Assembly: GCA_018340805.1 (NCBI GenBank)
Contig: JACMZG010000008.1
Span: 14,965,485 to 15,029,484, forward strand
Origin: Microvelia longipes
Lineage: Eukaryota > Arthropoda > Insecta > Hemiptera > Veliidae
Length of the DNA: 64,000 nt
Direction of reading: 5' to 3'
Shown: in pieces, positions 1 to 10,440 of the stretch
Position numbering within the stretch: the stretch's first letter is position 1
Layout: every line of letters begins with the position of its first letter
Notes under the pieces: model-generated
The model's database searches: none
What the model was told of the DNA's origin: nothing
The model's input: only the letters and a program-made list of their open reading frames with translations
Position numbers and translations under genes: made by a program

Positions 1-59
1 AAAAACGGCATTAAATAATTCTAATTTTGCCAGTCTTCACAAACCATTCAATATTATTT

Positions 60-700
60 CTACCCGACCATAGATCTATTACATTTAGTTTTGCTGCCCA
101 TACCCGATAACTTGGATAGTAACATAGAGACTATTATGGTACTCATTAACTTTTCTAAAGCATTTGATTTGTTTAACCATGAGATATTGTTCTTCAAACT
201 GCAATGCCTCGGCATACGAGACACAGATCTAGAATTAATTGCTTCCTACCTTAAAAATAGGACAACATACACCCAAATAAATGAAGCATCTGATACTTTC
301 AGATCCAACTTAGCAGATGTACACCGAGGAGTACCTCAATGGTCCATTTTGGGCTCTTTGCGCTTTATAGTATTAATGAATGATTTACCTTTTTTCCTAG
401 AAAACTGTTTATTAACTATGTATGCAGACTATGTTACTTTATTGTTTAAAAAATAACTGTGGTTAATATGAGTGCACTGATTAATGAAGAATAACAGAAG
501 ATAGTTGACTTGGTCACAATAAATAAATTACTCATTGATAGTATCAAAACCGAATACATAGTATTTGGTCGCACAAAAAATAAGCTAAATTTAGACCTTT
601 TTATAAATTTCTAGGCATCAACTTAACAAATGATTTAAGTGGGAGAATCATGTAAATAAACAACTTAATAAGTCATAAATAAAACAAATTAGATATAAAG
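60..700 (+). pseudogene. Jockey-like LINE reverse transcriptase fragment
   Basis: The 121-codon frame at 91-456 reads as the middle of a non-LTR retrotransposon reverse transcriptase. An FSKAFD block is the usual DFSKAFD motif, followed by a NHEILFFKL stretch, then GVPQWSILGSL (normally GVPQGSILGPL) and an MYADYVTLL block (normally YADDT). The catalytic YADD box has Y in place of its second D, so this copy could not be active. Past the stop at 456 the homology resumes out of frame, with a TEYIVFG block near 550-575 and a FLGINL-like block near 610-630. Both ends are truncated and there is no endonuclease or poly(A) tail. Assignment to Jockey or a related clade rests on motif style only. Confidence 0.75.
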
Positions 701-1300
701 TAAGTAAAAGTACTTTAATTAATTGAATTTATACAATGAGGTTTCAAATGCTATTTTTTACACAACATATATGGAATGTTAGATAATAATTATTGTTTAA
801 ATTATTTTTTTAATGTTACAAATTTTTTTATACATTTTAATTTATGACATATTTCAATACAAAGTAATTTTTCTATGAAATAAACAAAAGGTGAAGAGAT
901 AGGCAAGAAGAACATTATATACATTCCAATAAGCCACTGGTAGCCTTCTCCAATGTTGTCAGCAGATTTTAACAGTTATATTCTAAATTGCCAATTGGAG
1001 AACGGTAAGAAGTTACACATCTTATAGAAAGGCGACTTCGCATCTAGCATTATTAATAAATATATAGAAATTCAAGAGTTCTGGCAACAACAAAGCTGAC
1101 GGTATCATTAATATAAACGTTATGAGAGTTAAAAAAATCTCTAATTTATTATTTTACAAACTTTTATGCAGGTAGGTATGTAGGAAAAGTATTCGGTTTG
1201 CACTAAACATCCGAAACAAAAACCGGTCTGAAGTTGATATGACCACCTAATGTAACAAAAAAGTCGAAAAACTGTGATTCAAGCTGTTCCTAGAAGCGAA
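701..1300. other. AT-rich intergenic stretch, nothing recognised
   Basis: No long reading frame, tandem repeat or RNA structure stands out. The sequence is AT-rich with short homopolymer runs. It separates two LINE remnants that cannot be shown to belong to one element. Confidence 0.5.
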
Positions 1301-1315
1301 GGAGAGGTATTCAGA

Positions 1316-1625
1316 CTACCAATTAGCGTACACAGACGGCTCGAAGACTGACGATGGAGTCGGACTTGCATTTGTAATGGGTGAAATGGACAGAAGATGG
1401 AAGCTACCCAAAGCTGCCAGCATATTCACTGCGGAACTTTGGGCAATAGTCAAGGCAGCTGATATGTGTAGAAGAAACGAAGTAACTCAGAAATGGTTAA
1501 TTTGCACCGACTCCATGAGTGTGGCCACAGCTCTGAAGGACGTGTTTGCCAGTAAAAACACAGAACACAGTGAAAGAAAACACAGAAAAAGTCCTCTCCT
1601 TCGTAAAGGAAGTAAAGCTCTTTAA
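1316..1625 (+). pseudogene. LINE RNase H domain fragment
   Basis: Translation from about 1330 gives YTDGSKTDDGVGLAF, the first catalytic-Asp block of an RNase H domain. It is followed by a FTAELWAIVKA block with the catalytic Glu and a LICTDSMSVATAL block with the second Asp. This order is typical of the RNase H at the C-terminus of insect Jockey/R1-type LINEs. The fourth motif (GHxGIxGNExAD) is not seen. The fragment stops where it meets the minus-strand viral-like sequence at about 1670. The frame is open from 1377 to 1625, so this is a truncated but not heavily mutated scrap. Confidence 0.7.
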
Positions 1626-1672
1626 AGAGCTTTAACTCAGGAAATCTTTTCAACTTTCTTTAAATAATTACT

Positions 1673-1861
1673 CTAGGGCTTAATTTCTTGTAGGCTAGCT
1701 CTAGTCTGTGTAAGTACTAAGTCTCGTCCAGGTCTGTGTTGGTGTATGATATAGTAGGATTTTCCACACCCCGGAACCCCTTCTACCCATTTAATGATGG
1801 GCATTTTACTGTTTGTAATGAGTAAATGGCTAACTTTAGAAATCAGTTCTCCGTCTAACAT
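1673..1861 (-). pseudogene. Endogenous virga/nege-like virus helicase fragment (Walker A)
   Basis: This 62-codon minus-strand frame contains WVEGVPGCGKS, the P-loop of superfamily-1 helicases in the replicases of alphavirus-like positive-strand RNA viruses (tobamovirus, virga-like and nege-like). It is followed about 20 residues later by DLVLTQTRASLQEI, matching the next helicase motif (V-L-T-x-T-R). The spacing is as expected for the family. Everything beyond motif Ia is missing: the coding sequence stops at 1673 next to a LINE fragment. It lies collinear with two further minus-strand frames at 1892-2251 and 2297-2932, which would be the replicase part just before the helicase. This is best read as an old genomic copy of an RNA virus, not an expressed gene. 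Confidence 0.7.
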
Positions 1862-1891
1862 TGATTTTGTATTTTCTGTAACTAAAATATA

Positions 1892-2251
1892 CTATTCTGA
1901 TGTCACAAAAGAGTTTTTATTTTCATTATAAGGGACATATTTTCCTCTTTCTTGTGAGCAAAACCTTATTCTGTAATTATTTTCACAATTCCAAAGAAAA
2001 TTCTTTGTGTTATTATCATAAATGTTCATATTACTGTTTTTTATTTTATTCAATGATCTTGTCGATTCAGATAAGTTTTTACTCACAAGTGAGGTTAACA
2101 TATTTTCAAATAACTTAGCATTTATTTCGTCTCCTTGTAGAAGTAAATTTCGCAGTTCAATCATGCTGTTTAGATATTTTTCTAAGTTATTTATACCTGG
2201 TAACAGTTTCTGAACAGCAGGTTTATCCACTTTTTGTTCTTGTATATTCAA
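1892..2251 (-). pseudogene. Probable upstream replicase segment of the same viral insertion
   Basis: The 119-codon minus-strand frame ends about 30 bases before the helicase-like frame and keeps the same direction. It is Lys/Asn-rich with a predicted helical central part (EKYLNSMIELRNLLLQGDE) and has no motif I can name. Position directly upstream of the P-loop fits the poorly conserved linker between methyltransferase and helicase in virga-like replicases. That is inference from order, since the linker is too variable to recognise by eye. An alternative is an unrelated AT-rich open frame. Confidence 0.4.
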
Positions 2252-2296
2252 AAATTTTAAATTATTGCCTCCTTTGTAATAAAAAATAAAATGAAT

Positions 2297-2932
2297 CTAT
2301 TTATTTACAGAAACTAAGTTTAAAAGTTCTAAATTGGAAATATCTGTAAGAGGATTAAATACGTCGATACCAATCACTAGAGAATAATTTTTTTCATCCC
2401 ACTTATTTAAGTACTCTATTAATAATATTAATTCAGTCAATGTATTATCAGTATTTGTTTTCAGAATGAATGCTTTTTTATTTGAATTATCAGCTATTTG
2501 ATTATTATTGTTAAATTCCGTTAAGTTGCTTGATAAATTCCATTCATTTTCCTTAATGTATTTAGTTTTAATAATTTTTGATAGTCCTTTTGATAATCTA
2601 CAAGAGTTTCCGAAATTTGTGGCAAAGGATATGTTCAAATCCGTATACTCTGCAAAATTATAAACTAACGAGGATGTACTTTTAAAAGAATTATTGTTTC
2701 CTCTGAATTGATTTATATCATTTAGTACTTTATCTAAATAATTTAATTTAGTTTGTGAAAGTTTGTCGGACTTGAATTCAAGTCCGACGAATGTGAAGCC
2801 TCTACGAGTGAAGACACCGGGATCCTTACTGATGCCGGTGTCTTCACTCGTAGAGGCTGTTGGTTTTCCTTTGTTTAAAAGTAGGTTTGACACGAGAGCC
2901 ATGACGCTTTTTTCCAAACCATAAAAACTCAT
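2297..2932 (-). pseudogene. Probable upstream part of the endogenous virga-like replicase
   Basis: This is the longest open frame in the first 17 kb (211 codons, minus strand), and it runs into the next frame of the presumed viral insertion after about 45 bases. It has a GFTFVGLEFKSDKL block and a C-terminal YSLVIGIDVFNPLTDI block but no catalytic motif that I can assign. Its length in an otherwise stop-rich neighbourhood, and its collinearity with the helicase fragment, are the reasons for calling it. The frame also carries two adjacent perfect inverted repeats (2765-2857). Its true N-terminus cannot be placed. Confidence 0.45.
2765..2857. repeat. Two adjacent perfect inverted repeats inside the viral-like frame
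   Basis: Positions 2765-2788 form a 24-bp perfect palindrome centred on GAATTC. Nine bases later, 2798-2820 and 2835-2857 are perfect 23-bp inverted repeats around a 14-nt loop. Both are far longer than expected by chance, and they lie inside an open reading frame. Confidence 0.9.
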
Positions 2933-2939
2933 CTATACT

Positions 2940-4610
2940 ATCTCTTCATGTCTGATATGGCAGAGCAATTTTTTTTAGCCTGGTTATTTGTTATGCCTTC
3001 ATCAAATGCATTTAGATTATTTTGCTCCTGGCAAGTAGATAGAGCGTGGAGAAAAATGTATATAAAGTAAAAACACACAAAAAAAAATTGTGTATATAAA
3101 TTTTTAAAAGTGTTATAAACTCAAACAAATGAGATAGATTTTAAACAAATGAGCCAAACATTTAATCTAGATTTATGTAATGATCCAGACTGCATAGATT
3201 TTTTCTAAATATATTCAAACATTTATAAACTCACCTACAACATGGGCCTACTGTTACAGAAAAAATGCAGGATTAAATTCAAATATATACCTAGAAAGCC
3301 TCCATCTGCTTTATAATCAGCGACGATTATAAAGCAAAATTATAATTCTTCTCTTTGTTTAAATCGAATATTCCAGACATTACTTTCTTTTACCTTAAAA
3401 AGACAACCTTCCTTTTTTCATTTTTTTGAAGTATATGTATGTATACTTAATTTAAAAATAGATTTTAATAATAATAAAAATATGTAGAATAAAAAGAATA
3501 TTATGTGATTAGAAGAGGGAGATAATTTTGTACAAAAGTTAATAATACCGCCTACAGCAACAATCTTCTTTCAAATTTTTAATCCTTAAGGAACACATGA
3601 CTTTTAGTTTATTTAATTTATTATCATAAGTCTTTTTTTATTTAGTTAAATGCGATTGTCATAATGGTATTAATAAATATTTTGTGGATTTACTTTGCAA
3701 TTTATTTATATCTGGAGTCGAAACAAGTATTGTTGTGTTTGTAAAAAACTTATGTGTTTGCTATCTGAAAAATATTTTATATGACCTCATTTATCCTGCT
3801 TCATTTTATCTTATCATGTTTGAGCAGAATCTACCTTACCTGTTGGTTGTTACTCCTGCTTCCGGTCAGGAAAGATCATTTTGTTAAGTGGTGCTACATT
3901 TTTAAAAAATTAGCTAAGTTAAAGTGGTAATTTCTTTGTTTATTATACTCTAAGTTATTTAAAATTCAACGAGTTACCGCAAATAATATAAATTAAATCT
4001 CGTAAGTACATCATTATTTATTTATTAAAGGAAGAAAACTACGACATTTAACTATTGGATGATCACAGAATCTGTATAAAATTACCGTAATTACGTGACA
4101 AATGTTTATCCGGATTTAAGCATAAAGAAGGCAGTGCATGGTGCATTTATATTTTTCTGCGTTAATCTGATAAGATTATATTACACGCTAAAGTGATAAG
4201 GCAGATCGACACCAGAAGCTCACAAAACCTGCATCGGTATACTGGCTTTTAGTTCAAACCATGACTACTAGACAGCGCCACCATACGGACAGCTTTGAAC
4301 ATCAATACTTGGTGCCCTCTCTACTAGGTAGCGTTAAAATTGCTTCTTTCAATTTTGCCAACTACTCGTTATTGTAGTATATTAAATGACTCCTAGAATG
4401 CGCTAGTTTCTTGAAGAACTAAAACAACTTCTATTAAAAATATAAATTGAAAATTTTTATTCAATCTGTTTTTAAGATTAGTAAATGTAATCAGCTTGTA
4501 AATATCATAAACTACTGAACGCAATATTAAAATTAAAAGGTGTTCACTCTGAAATATTTTTGTGCTATATTCTTGAAAAATATAGTTTTACAATAAGTAT
4601 TTAAAATTAT
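2940..4610. other. AT-rich stretch without recognisable genes
   Basis: No homology or repeat structure was recognised over about 1.7 kb. Open frames (for example 3684-3887) are short and have no domain. A less AT-rich patch at about 4205-4330 has a different base composition and could be an unrecognised repeat remnant. Confidence 0.5.
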
Positions 4611-4611
4611 T

Positions 4612-5350
4612 TATGGCAATAATTACAAAAATACTAGAACCTAAATTAGAATCAGCATTATCATGCAATCATCAAACAGGTTACAGGAAAAACTTTTCTA
4701 CGCTTGACAATATTTTGACTGTTAAGCTTCTTGATATATCTAAGATGTGCCCAAGAATATAAGTAGAGCTTATTCGTAGATTTTGAAAAGGCTTATGATA
4801 GGATATTGAGGAATAAAATTATAGAATCACTAATAGAACAGCAGGTTGATGAAGAATAAATTGAGATATTTAAAAGTAGGTTTGAAGACAATAGCCTTTA
4901 AATAAAGTTGGGTAAAAAGAAGAGAGATGTACAAGTGCGTAGAGGAGTTAGACAAGGTGACGTCAGCTCCTGTAAGACCTTTGTAAACACGCTGGAGTAT
5001 AAAGCTAATAGGCTGGATTAGAACGGCTATGGTATCAACATCAATGGTGAATGGTTGAATAGATTAGGGTTTGTAGATGACTACGTCTTAATCTGTAAGA
5101 ATATGTATGAAGCGAATAGGATGTTGCAAGAATTAGAACAAGAGATGCTGGAAATAGGATTAAAAATTAATTCTAATAAATCTAAATATAATGTCTTTTA
5201 ACATCAACGAACATCTTGAGCTAAATGTAGCAGGCGATAAAAATAGAAAGGGTGAATCAATTTATTTTCCTGGGCCAGATAATTTCATACGGAAAGGATG
5301 GGGAGGAAAATGAAGTACGTCGCAGAATAGCATTAGGATAGATAAGCTTT
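4612..5350 (+). pseudogene. RTE-type LINE reverse transcriptase remnant
   Basis: With frameshifts ignored, the plus strand reads as a reverse transcriptase: a QTGYRKNFSTLDNI block near 4675, FVDFEKAYDR near 4775, RRGVRQGDVSS near 4940 (family form GVRQGDPLSP), GININGEWLNRL near 5035, a degraded FVDDYVLI box near 5070 (family FADDIVLI), and an EVRRRIALG block near 5310. FEKAYD, GVRQGD and RRRI-A-G are characteristic of RTE-clade LINEs. Several in-frame stops and the loss of the Ala-Asp-Asp context show it is dead. No endonuclease precedes it. Confidence 0.75.
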
Positions 5351-5378
5351 AATAAGTTCCGGCACTTGTTTAGATCTG

Positions 5379-5640
5379 ATGTTGTTCGCCATATCTTTTA
5401 GCTGTTATATAAATGACTTACTTATTATGATCAACAAACAGTTGCTTACTTTAGAGCTAACTCGTGGTCTTTGGTGTATAAAAAAGCAAACATTGGTTTT
5501 AATAAAATTAAGAAATAGGAATTATCTCTTCCTTCTAGTATCCAAAACTAAGTACATGACTTACTCTTGAGATCTTAGAGGACAATCAAGTACGGAAAAT
5601 ATATTAAATATAAATTTTCATATCCGCACTTCGATGTTTA
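5379..5640 (+). pseudogene. Second LINE reverse transcriptase scrap
   Basis: The frame at 5379-5570 gives CYINDLLI, and in the other frames FRANSWSLVYKK and a TKYMTYS block. Together these match the segment around the YADD box of Jockey/CR1-like LINEs (YINDL, then FADDTxLV, then KTKxM). The spacing suits one RT domain with frameshifts. It abuts the RTE remnant but shows a different motif style, so it is probably a separate insertion. Confidence 0.5.
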
Positions 5641-6390
5641 TAATATTACATGTCAGTAAAACTCCTTTATTGAAAATACAAGAGAGGTCAAGGTACTTGG
5701 GGATGTACACTTAATTAAACTAAAAAATTGGCCTAAGACATTAACTGAAGCGCCGATCTTCCACGCTGTTTCTTTCATTTGAGAATTGTAAAAGTTTGCA
5801 GTTTCTCTTATTTTACAGAGGATATCTTTATATGCATAGAATAATGAAATCGTCAACACACCTATCAAACCCATAACTGTGTTTTCCGTTCTACAAATTA
5901 ATAGGTGTCAGGAGAGGGTTTGCTTAAATTAATAAAAGTAAATAATAACTCAAAGAAGATAGATAAGAAATAATAATGTTTATTTAATGCAGAAAACACA
6001 TATTAAAATTAATAGAAATTATACTAGGAACAAATTGTAAGTACTTACAATATAAGTTTTAATTATTTTATAACTCAGATATCTTAACACTTCTGTGTCT
6101 GGTTAGAGAATAAGCTGTAGAAGGAGGGGGAAAGAGAGAGAGGTTAAAATTTCCCTCACTCCAGCTACCCCCTCTCCTCACAATGTGACATAAGTACATA
6201 TTAATCTTAATTAAAAGTTCTTATATGATTAACTAATAAAACAGGTATTACCTGTTTCATTACTTACTTATTCAAAATCATAGGTAAATATTTATTTGCC
6301 TGCTTAGCTGTATAACTGTGAAGGTTAAAGCATCTGAGAAAATCAAAAAAGGGTGACGATTTCACTCGTACCTCTACAAATTAGCAGGTA
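5641..6390. other. No assignable gene; short minus-strand open frame only
   Basis: A 73-codon minus-strand frame (5653-5874) begins MGLIGVLTISLFYAYKDIL, a possible hydrophobic segment, but it has no recognised family and no neighbours supporting it. The rest is AT-rich apart from a purine-rich patch at about 6118-6150. Confidence 0.35.
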
Positions 6391-6967
6391 AATGAAATAG
6401 AAATGAAAGTTTGCAAAGATTGTTTTAAAAATACCATTGGAGAAACTGACAAAATAATTGAAGTTGCTGTTATAAATAAATTAAAAAGTCATGAATAAGT
6501 CCAGATGGTCTTGGAAAAAGCAATTCACATAATACGCCTCAGAATAAGTTAGACGAGGTAATTATTCACATTAAATCATTTCCTGCCTATGAAAATCATT
6601 ATTCGCGGAAAAGGATTGTAATTTACTGTGTTATTTAGGATTAGGACTGTTATTTGGATAGTGTAATTTACTGTGTTATTTAGGATTACGACTGTTATTT
6701 GGATAGTGTAATTTACGATTTGTACAAGTAGAAATGCGTAGAACCGGTATCCAAAACAAGTTATAAAAGGAAGTTCAAAAAGCTAAATTTAGCATTTAAG
6801 AAGCCGAAAAAGGATACCTGCCATAAATGTGATACTTTCAATACGCAAATAATATTAACATTATATATTATGTTAATGCAGTATAATGAATTGAAAGAAA
6901 TCAAGATAACGCAGAATACGTTTATGAATTAAAAGGAATTGAGAAAAAGTCAAAAATTACCCTACTA
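6391..6967 (+). pseudogene. Upstream part of a broken DUF7869-like gene
   Basis: Read across several frameshifts, this stretch encodes MKVCKDCFKNTIGETDK near 6403, an IIHIKSFPAYENHYSRK block near 6560-6615, and VSKTSYKRKFKKLNLAF followed by KKPKKDTCHKCDTF near 6745-6840. These blocks (VCK-FF-TFGI, H-FPxYxSHY-R, KKDxCxxC) occur in this order in a large family of uncharacterised insect and cnidarian proteins that end in a CGGQN domain, now often labelled DUF7869. The matching end is the exon at 6985-7505. A 45-bp direct duplication has hit the coding sequence. Function of the family is unknown; dispersal in many genomes suggests a mobile-element link. Family name given from memory. Confidence 0.55.
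6618..6720. repeat. 45-bp direct tandem duplication (about 2.2 copies)
   Basis: The string GTAATTTACTGTG starts at 6618 and 6663, and a partial third copy starts at 6708, so the period is exactly 45 bp (15 codons). Adjacent copies differ by one base over the unit. Confidence 0.9.
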
Positions 6968-6984
6968 AAAAAACCATAGTTTTT

Positions 6985-7505
6985 AACTTGCAGCAGAGTT
7001 TGGCAACATCATTATTAATGTCTTCAGTGGCGTTCTACTACCGCCAGTTATAGATATTTTAACTATACATGACACGACATCAGGTATTTCAACTACTATA
7101 TGTAGCATGAACCACATGCTGGCCAAGCAGGAAATGGCTTCATGTATTTACCATAACATGACAAATTTGCCTCGGGATGTAACATATCTAATTCTATACT
7201 TAGTTAAATGTGGAGGTCAGAATAGAAATAGCCACGTTGGTCCTATGTTTTTGAGAGCGCTTAGTAATTTTTATAGCTTGGAAATTATACTCGTAAACTA
7301 TAAATTTATGATAAGCAGCCACTCTCATATAGAATGTGATGTTGACCATGCACTCATTGATGAAAAGAAAAACGATCAACATTTTCCTTTTTATCATCTA
7401 CATGATAGGTTTCAACTTGTGAGATCTGCAGGGAAAAAATCAATTCAAGGTAAAAGAGATGCAGCAAAAAGCATTTTTCGATTATGCTTCACTTTTAAAA
7501 AATAA
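6985..7505 (+). pseudogene. DUF7869-like (CGGQN) last exon, copy 1
   Basis: The exon follows a TTTTTAACTTGCAG acceptor-like site. It encodes MLAKQEMASCIYHNMTNLP, then a VTYLILYLVKCGGQN block (family form ILYSDTCGGQN, so the Asp is lost here), RNSHVGPMFLRAL, and FMISSHSHIECDVDHALI (family GHSHMECDSDHALIE). The conserved Asp, Gln/Asn and HSH-E-D-DHA residues resemble an RNase H-like active site, but this is inference. Unlike copies 2 and 3, this copy is preceded by the upstream coding blocks of the same gene, so it is probably the original locus from which the array grew. Confidence 0.6.
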
Positions 7506-9040
7506 GATGATATGCTGAAAATTTAACACTGAAGGGGAAAATTTAAAGTATAAAAATGTGCAATGGTTGAGGTATTCAATCAATTATACAGTACAAGCTG
7601 TATACAGTACTATAACGATTTTAAATCAGTTAGTTTTACTAAAAAAGTTTTGAACTGATAAAAGCACAAAAAACCTTGATCTTGATTAAGAAGTCCCTAA
7701 AGATTCCGATGATGACGAGTGATGTTTCAGTATGAATATTATGTCTTTATAAATTTTAACTATCTCTATAATTAGCATAATCACCAATAGACCTTTTACA
7801 TATATATAAATAAATAATATGTATTTAGTTGAAAACTACAAAGTCTTGTACATTAGCTTAGTCATAATAGCATATTATTCTTCTATTCTATTCTAGTAAT
7901 TACAAATATAAAATACTAAATGTGAAATTAAATTTTGTTTGATATATAATTTCTCTTACATAGCATAATTGGAATAATCTTTCTTAAAATATTAGGATAG
8001 GTTATAGACAGGCTTGCATGCTTCTGTTTTACATAAATTTACTTTAATGTCTAGTGTTGTAAGTGTTTATCTGTTCATGACTTTCTAAAGAATCTATGTT
8101 TAATTTTATATTCCTTAATTTGTTTAAAATTTACTGCTGGAAATGCATTTCCTGCAGTTTTCTTTAACCTTCCTCTATATCTTTCCTTACCTGACTTTTC
8201 CTGTCTCTTTCCTTTCCTACCCTTATTTGGATTAATTTTGATTTTTATGTATATTTATCAAAAGCTTTCATTTATAAGAGCCTCTCGTCATTCTCTCCTA
8301 CCACCTTTTCGAGTATCTTTTCAGTTAAAGTACAGGCTTAGTGAGATTCACCAACACACCTTGTTTCTTGCGATTTACAGCTTGACGCCGGAATAGCGGG
8401 TCCGTTCCAATTTTAGTGCCGTGTGAGAGGCCCTTGTGCACTGTTCTCAAGTTGTTAATTTGGCGGAAAGAAGTGCGTCTTATTGACTAATCGTGGTGTA
8501 AACTAGCTACACACACATATATTATTATTATTACTATACTAGTTATGAGCACCAATAGAAGTGACAGGTTTGTGGGCACCAACATGCAAATTGCCGACTT
8601 CACTAGTGTAAAATTCCTTGAGCTAATTTGTGTGTAGTCACCTTGATCATTTTGGAAATTATAAAAATTTAACAAAATTGACACAGATATACCAATGCTT
8701 ATTGTACATTATTGTTTAAGCATAATAAAAGAAAAATTGATGTAACTGTTACCAAAAATACAAGAGCTTATTATTGTTACTGTTCAAGGTAGAGTTTTTG
8801 ATATTCTTAAATCTCTCAGATGATGCCGTGGTTAAAGCCCGCAGACTCCAAATTTGCTTCCTGAACAAACAGAACCATTTGATAAGTTGATATTTGCTAC
8901 GATTTTTGTAGTTTACACTTTTATTTTGTGCACAGGCTCTTGTATGTTTGATACCAGTACATTGTATTGTTTATTTAGCTATTTATTATAATTTTAATAT
9001 TGTTTTATTTGTTGAATTCAATTAATATTTTTGTAACAAG
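7506..9040. other. Noncoding part of the tandem unit
   Basis: This 1.5-kb part recurs at 10441-12013 and 13416-14993. It has AT-rich sequence with AATAAA-type hexamers (for example 7808-7814), a T/C-rich tract at about 8150-8215, and a better conserved, less AT-rich block at 8330-8600. The latter could be a promoter or 5' leader for the Asn-rich frame, since it is the best conserved non-coding part. No splice or core promoter element can be assigned with confidence. Confidence 0.4.
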
Positions 9041-9455
9041 ATGGACACAAGTAGTCAAAGTGCTCATTTGAATGTTGGTAATCAGGATATTGGTAATGCT
9101 ATTATTAATAATGCCCCTAGTAATCCTATTGATGAAAATTTAAATTCAAGTAACCTATCATATGACACTGTTGTTAATAACAACGGTGATGGCCAAAATA
9201 TTACTGATAGCAATACCAATAATGCTAATGTTTGGTGAAGGGCTAGGAATGATTCATTTCTGATCTTAAACCCGATGGTCGTGATGTGTTAATACAACAT
9301 TTATCTAATCAGATTTTTAATTACGAAACCACATTAGGAGATTAACCCGGTACAATGAGGATCAACCTGGTCCTAGTCAACCTGTAGTGCGTGAAAGTGT
9401 TCGTCAAAGTAGTGTTAATCAAAATTCTAATCAAAGTGACTATCAAACCCTTTTA
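9041..9455 (+). pseudogene. Asn-rich open frame of the tandem unit, copy 1
   Basis: The frame starts MDTSSQSAHLNVGNQDIGN in a leader with no upstream in-frame ATG nearby. It is open to 9238, and after a stop at NANVW continues in shifted frames with DGRDVLIQHLSNQIFNYE and then YNEDQPGPSQPVVRES before ending near 9455. It is rich in Asn, Ser and Gln with no predicted fold. The short DVLIQHLSNQIFNYE helix is the only structured-looking part. I do not recognise a family. It could be the first exon of a gene or a gag-like N-terminus. Confidence 0.4.
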
Positions 9456-9919
9456 ACGCTCACCCTGAAAAAAAAGGACTATGCTCTGTAGCGCGGAGGT
9501 TCCGTATGGAACCACCTCTCTAATGAATACTTCCTTTTACGTGGTTGAGGCGTTCGATGTTGTATTTATAGTTAAACGTTCTAAAGAGATGATATGGTAG
9601 ACATTAGGCGGGTGACATGCGCAGAAATATTAAAAACCGGGATTGTGGGTCCTCAGACATACCACTGAACTCAGAATACCTTCCATTTGTCTGCCAAACT
9701 GCGTGTGGAAAACATGTGCTGAGTGAGTTTTATGTTTTGTTTTGGAAGTTGCTGAATTATATGCTATTTTTTATTGGTAAGTTATATTTTATAGTCTCTT
9801 TTATTAGATTAGTTAAAAGTTATTTAGTTTTAATGACTTTTACGCGTTGATAAGTTAATTTTTGTTTTAAATATCACAGTGTCGGTAGTATCCGAGCTAA
9901 GAAAACCATAGTTTTTAAC

Positions 9920-10440
9920 TTGCAGCAATGTTTGGCCAACTCATTATTAATGTCTTCAGTGGCGTTCTACTACCGCCAGTTATAGATATTTTAACTATAC
10001 ATGACACGACATCAGGTTTCAACTACTATATGTAGCATGAACCTCATGTGGCCAAGCAGGAAATTGCTTCATGTATTTACCATAACATGACAAATTTGCC
10101 TCGGGATGTAACATATCTAATTCTTATTACTTAGTTAAATGTGGAGGTCAGAATAGAAATAGCCACGTTGGTCCTATGTTTTTTGAGAGCGCTTAGTAAT
10201 TTTTATAGCTTGGAAATTATACTCGTAAACTATAAATTTATTGATAAGCAGCCACTCTCATATAGAATGTGATGTTGACCATGCACTCATTGATGAAAGA
10301 AAAACGATCAACATTTTCCTTTTTATCATCTACATGATAGGTTTCAACTTGTGAGATCTGCAGGGAAAAAATCAATTCAAGGTAAAAGAGATGCAGCAAA
10401 AAGCATTTTTCGATTATGCTTCACTTTTAAAAAAAAATGG
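9920..10440 (+). pseudogene. DUF7869-like last exon, copy 2
   Basis: Same exon as at 6985-7505, with the acceptor-like TTAACTTGCAG at about 9917-9927. This copy has several one-base indels (for example a shortened CATGTGGCC near 10046 and TTTTTTGAGAGC near 10180), so no single frame is open. It lacks the upstream coding exons. It is followed by the same AT-rich 3' region. Confidence 0.6.

Noticed and set aside
4205..4390. Possible host exon (less AT-rich patch)
   Set aside because: No open frame with splice signals or recognisable protein could be built.
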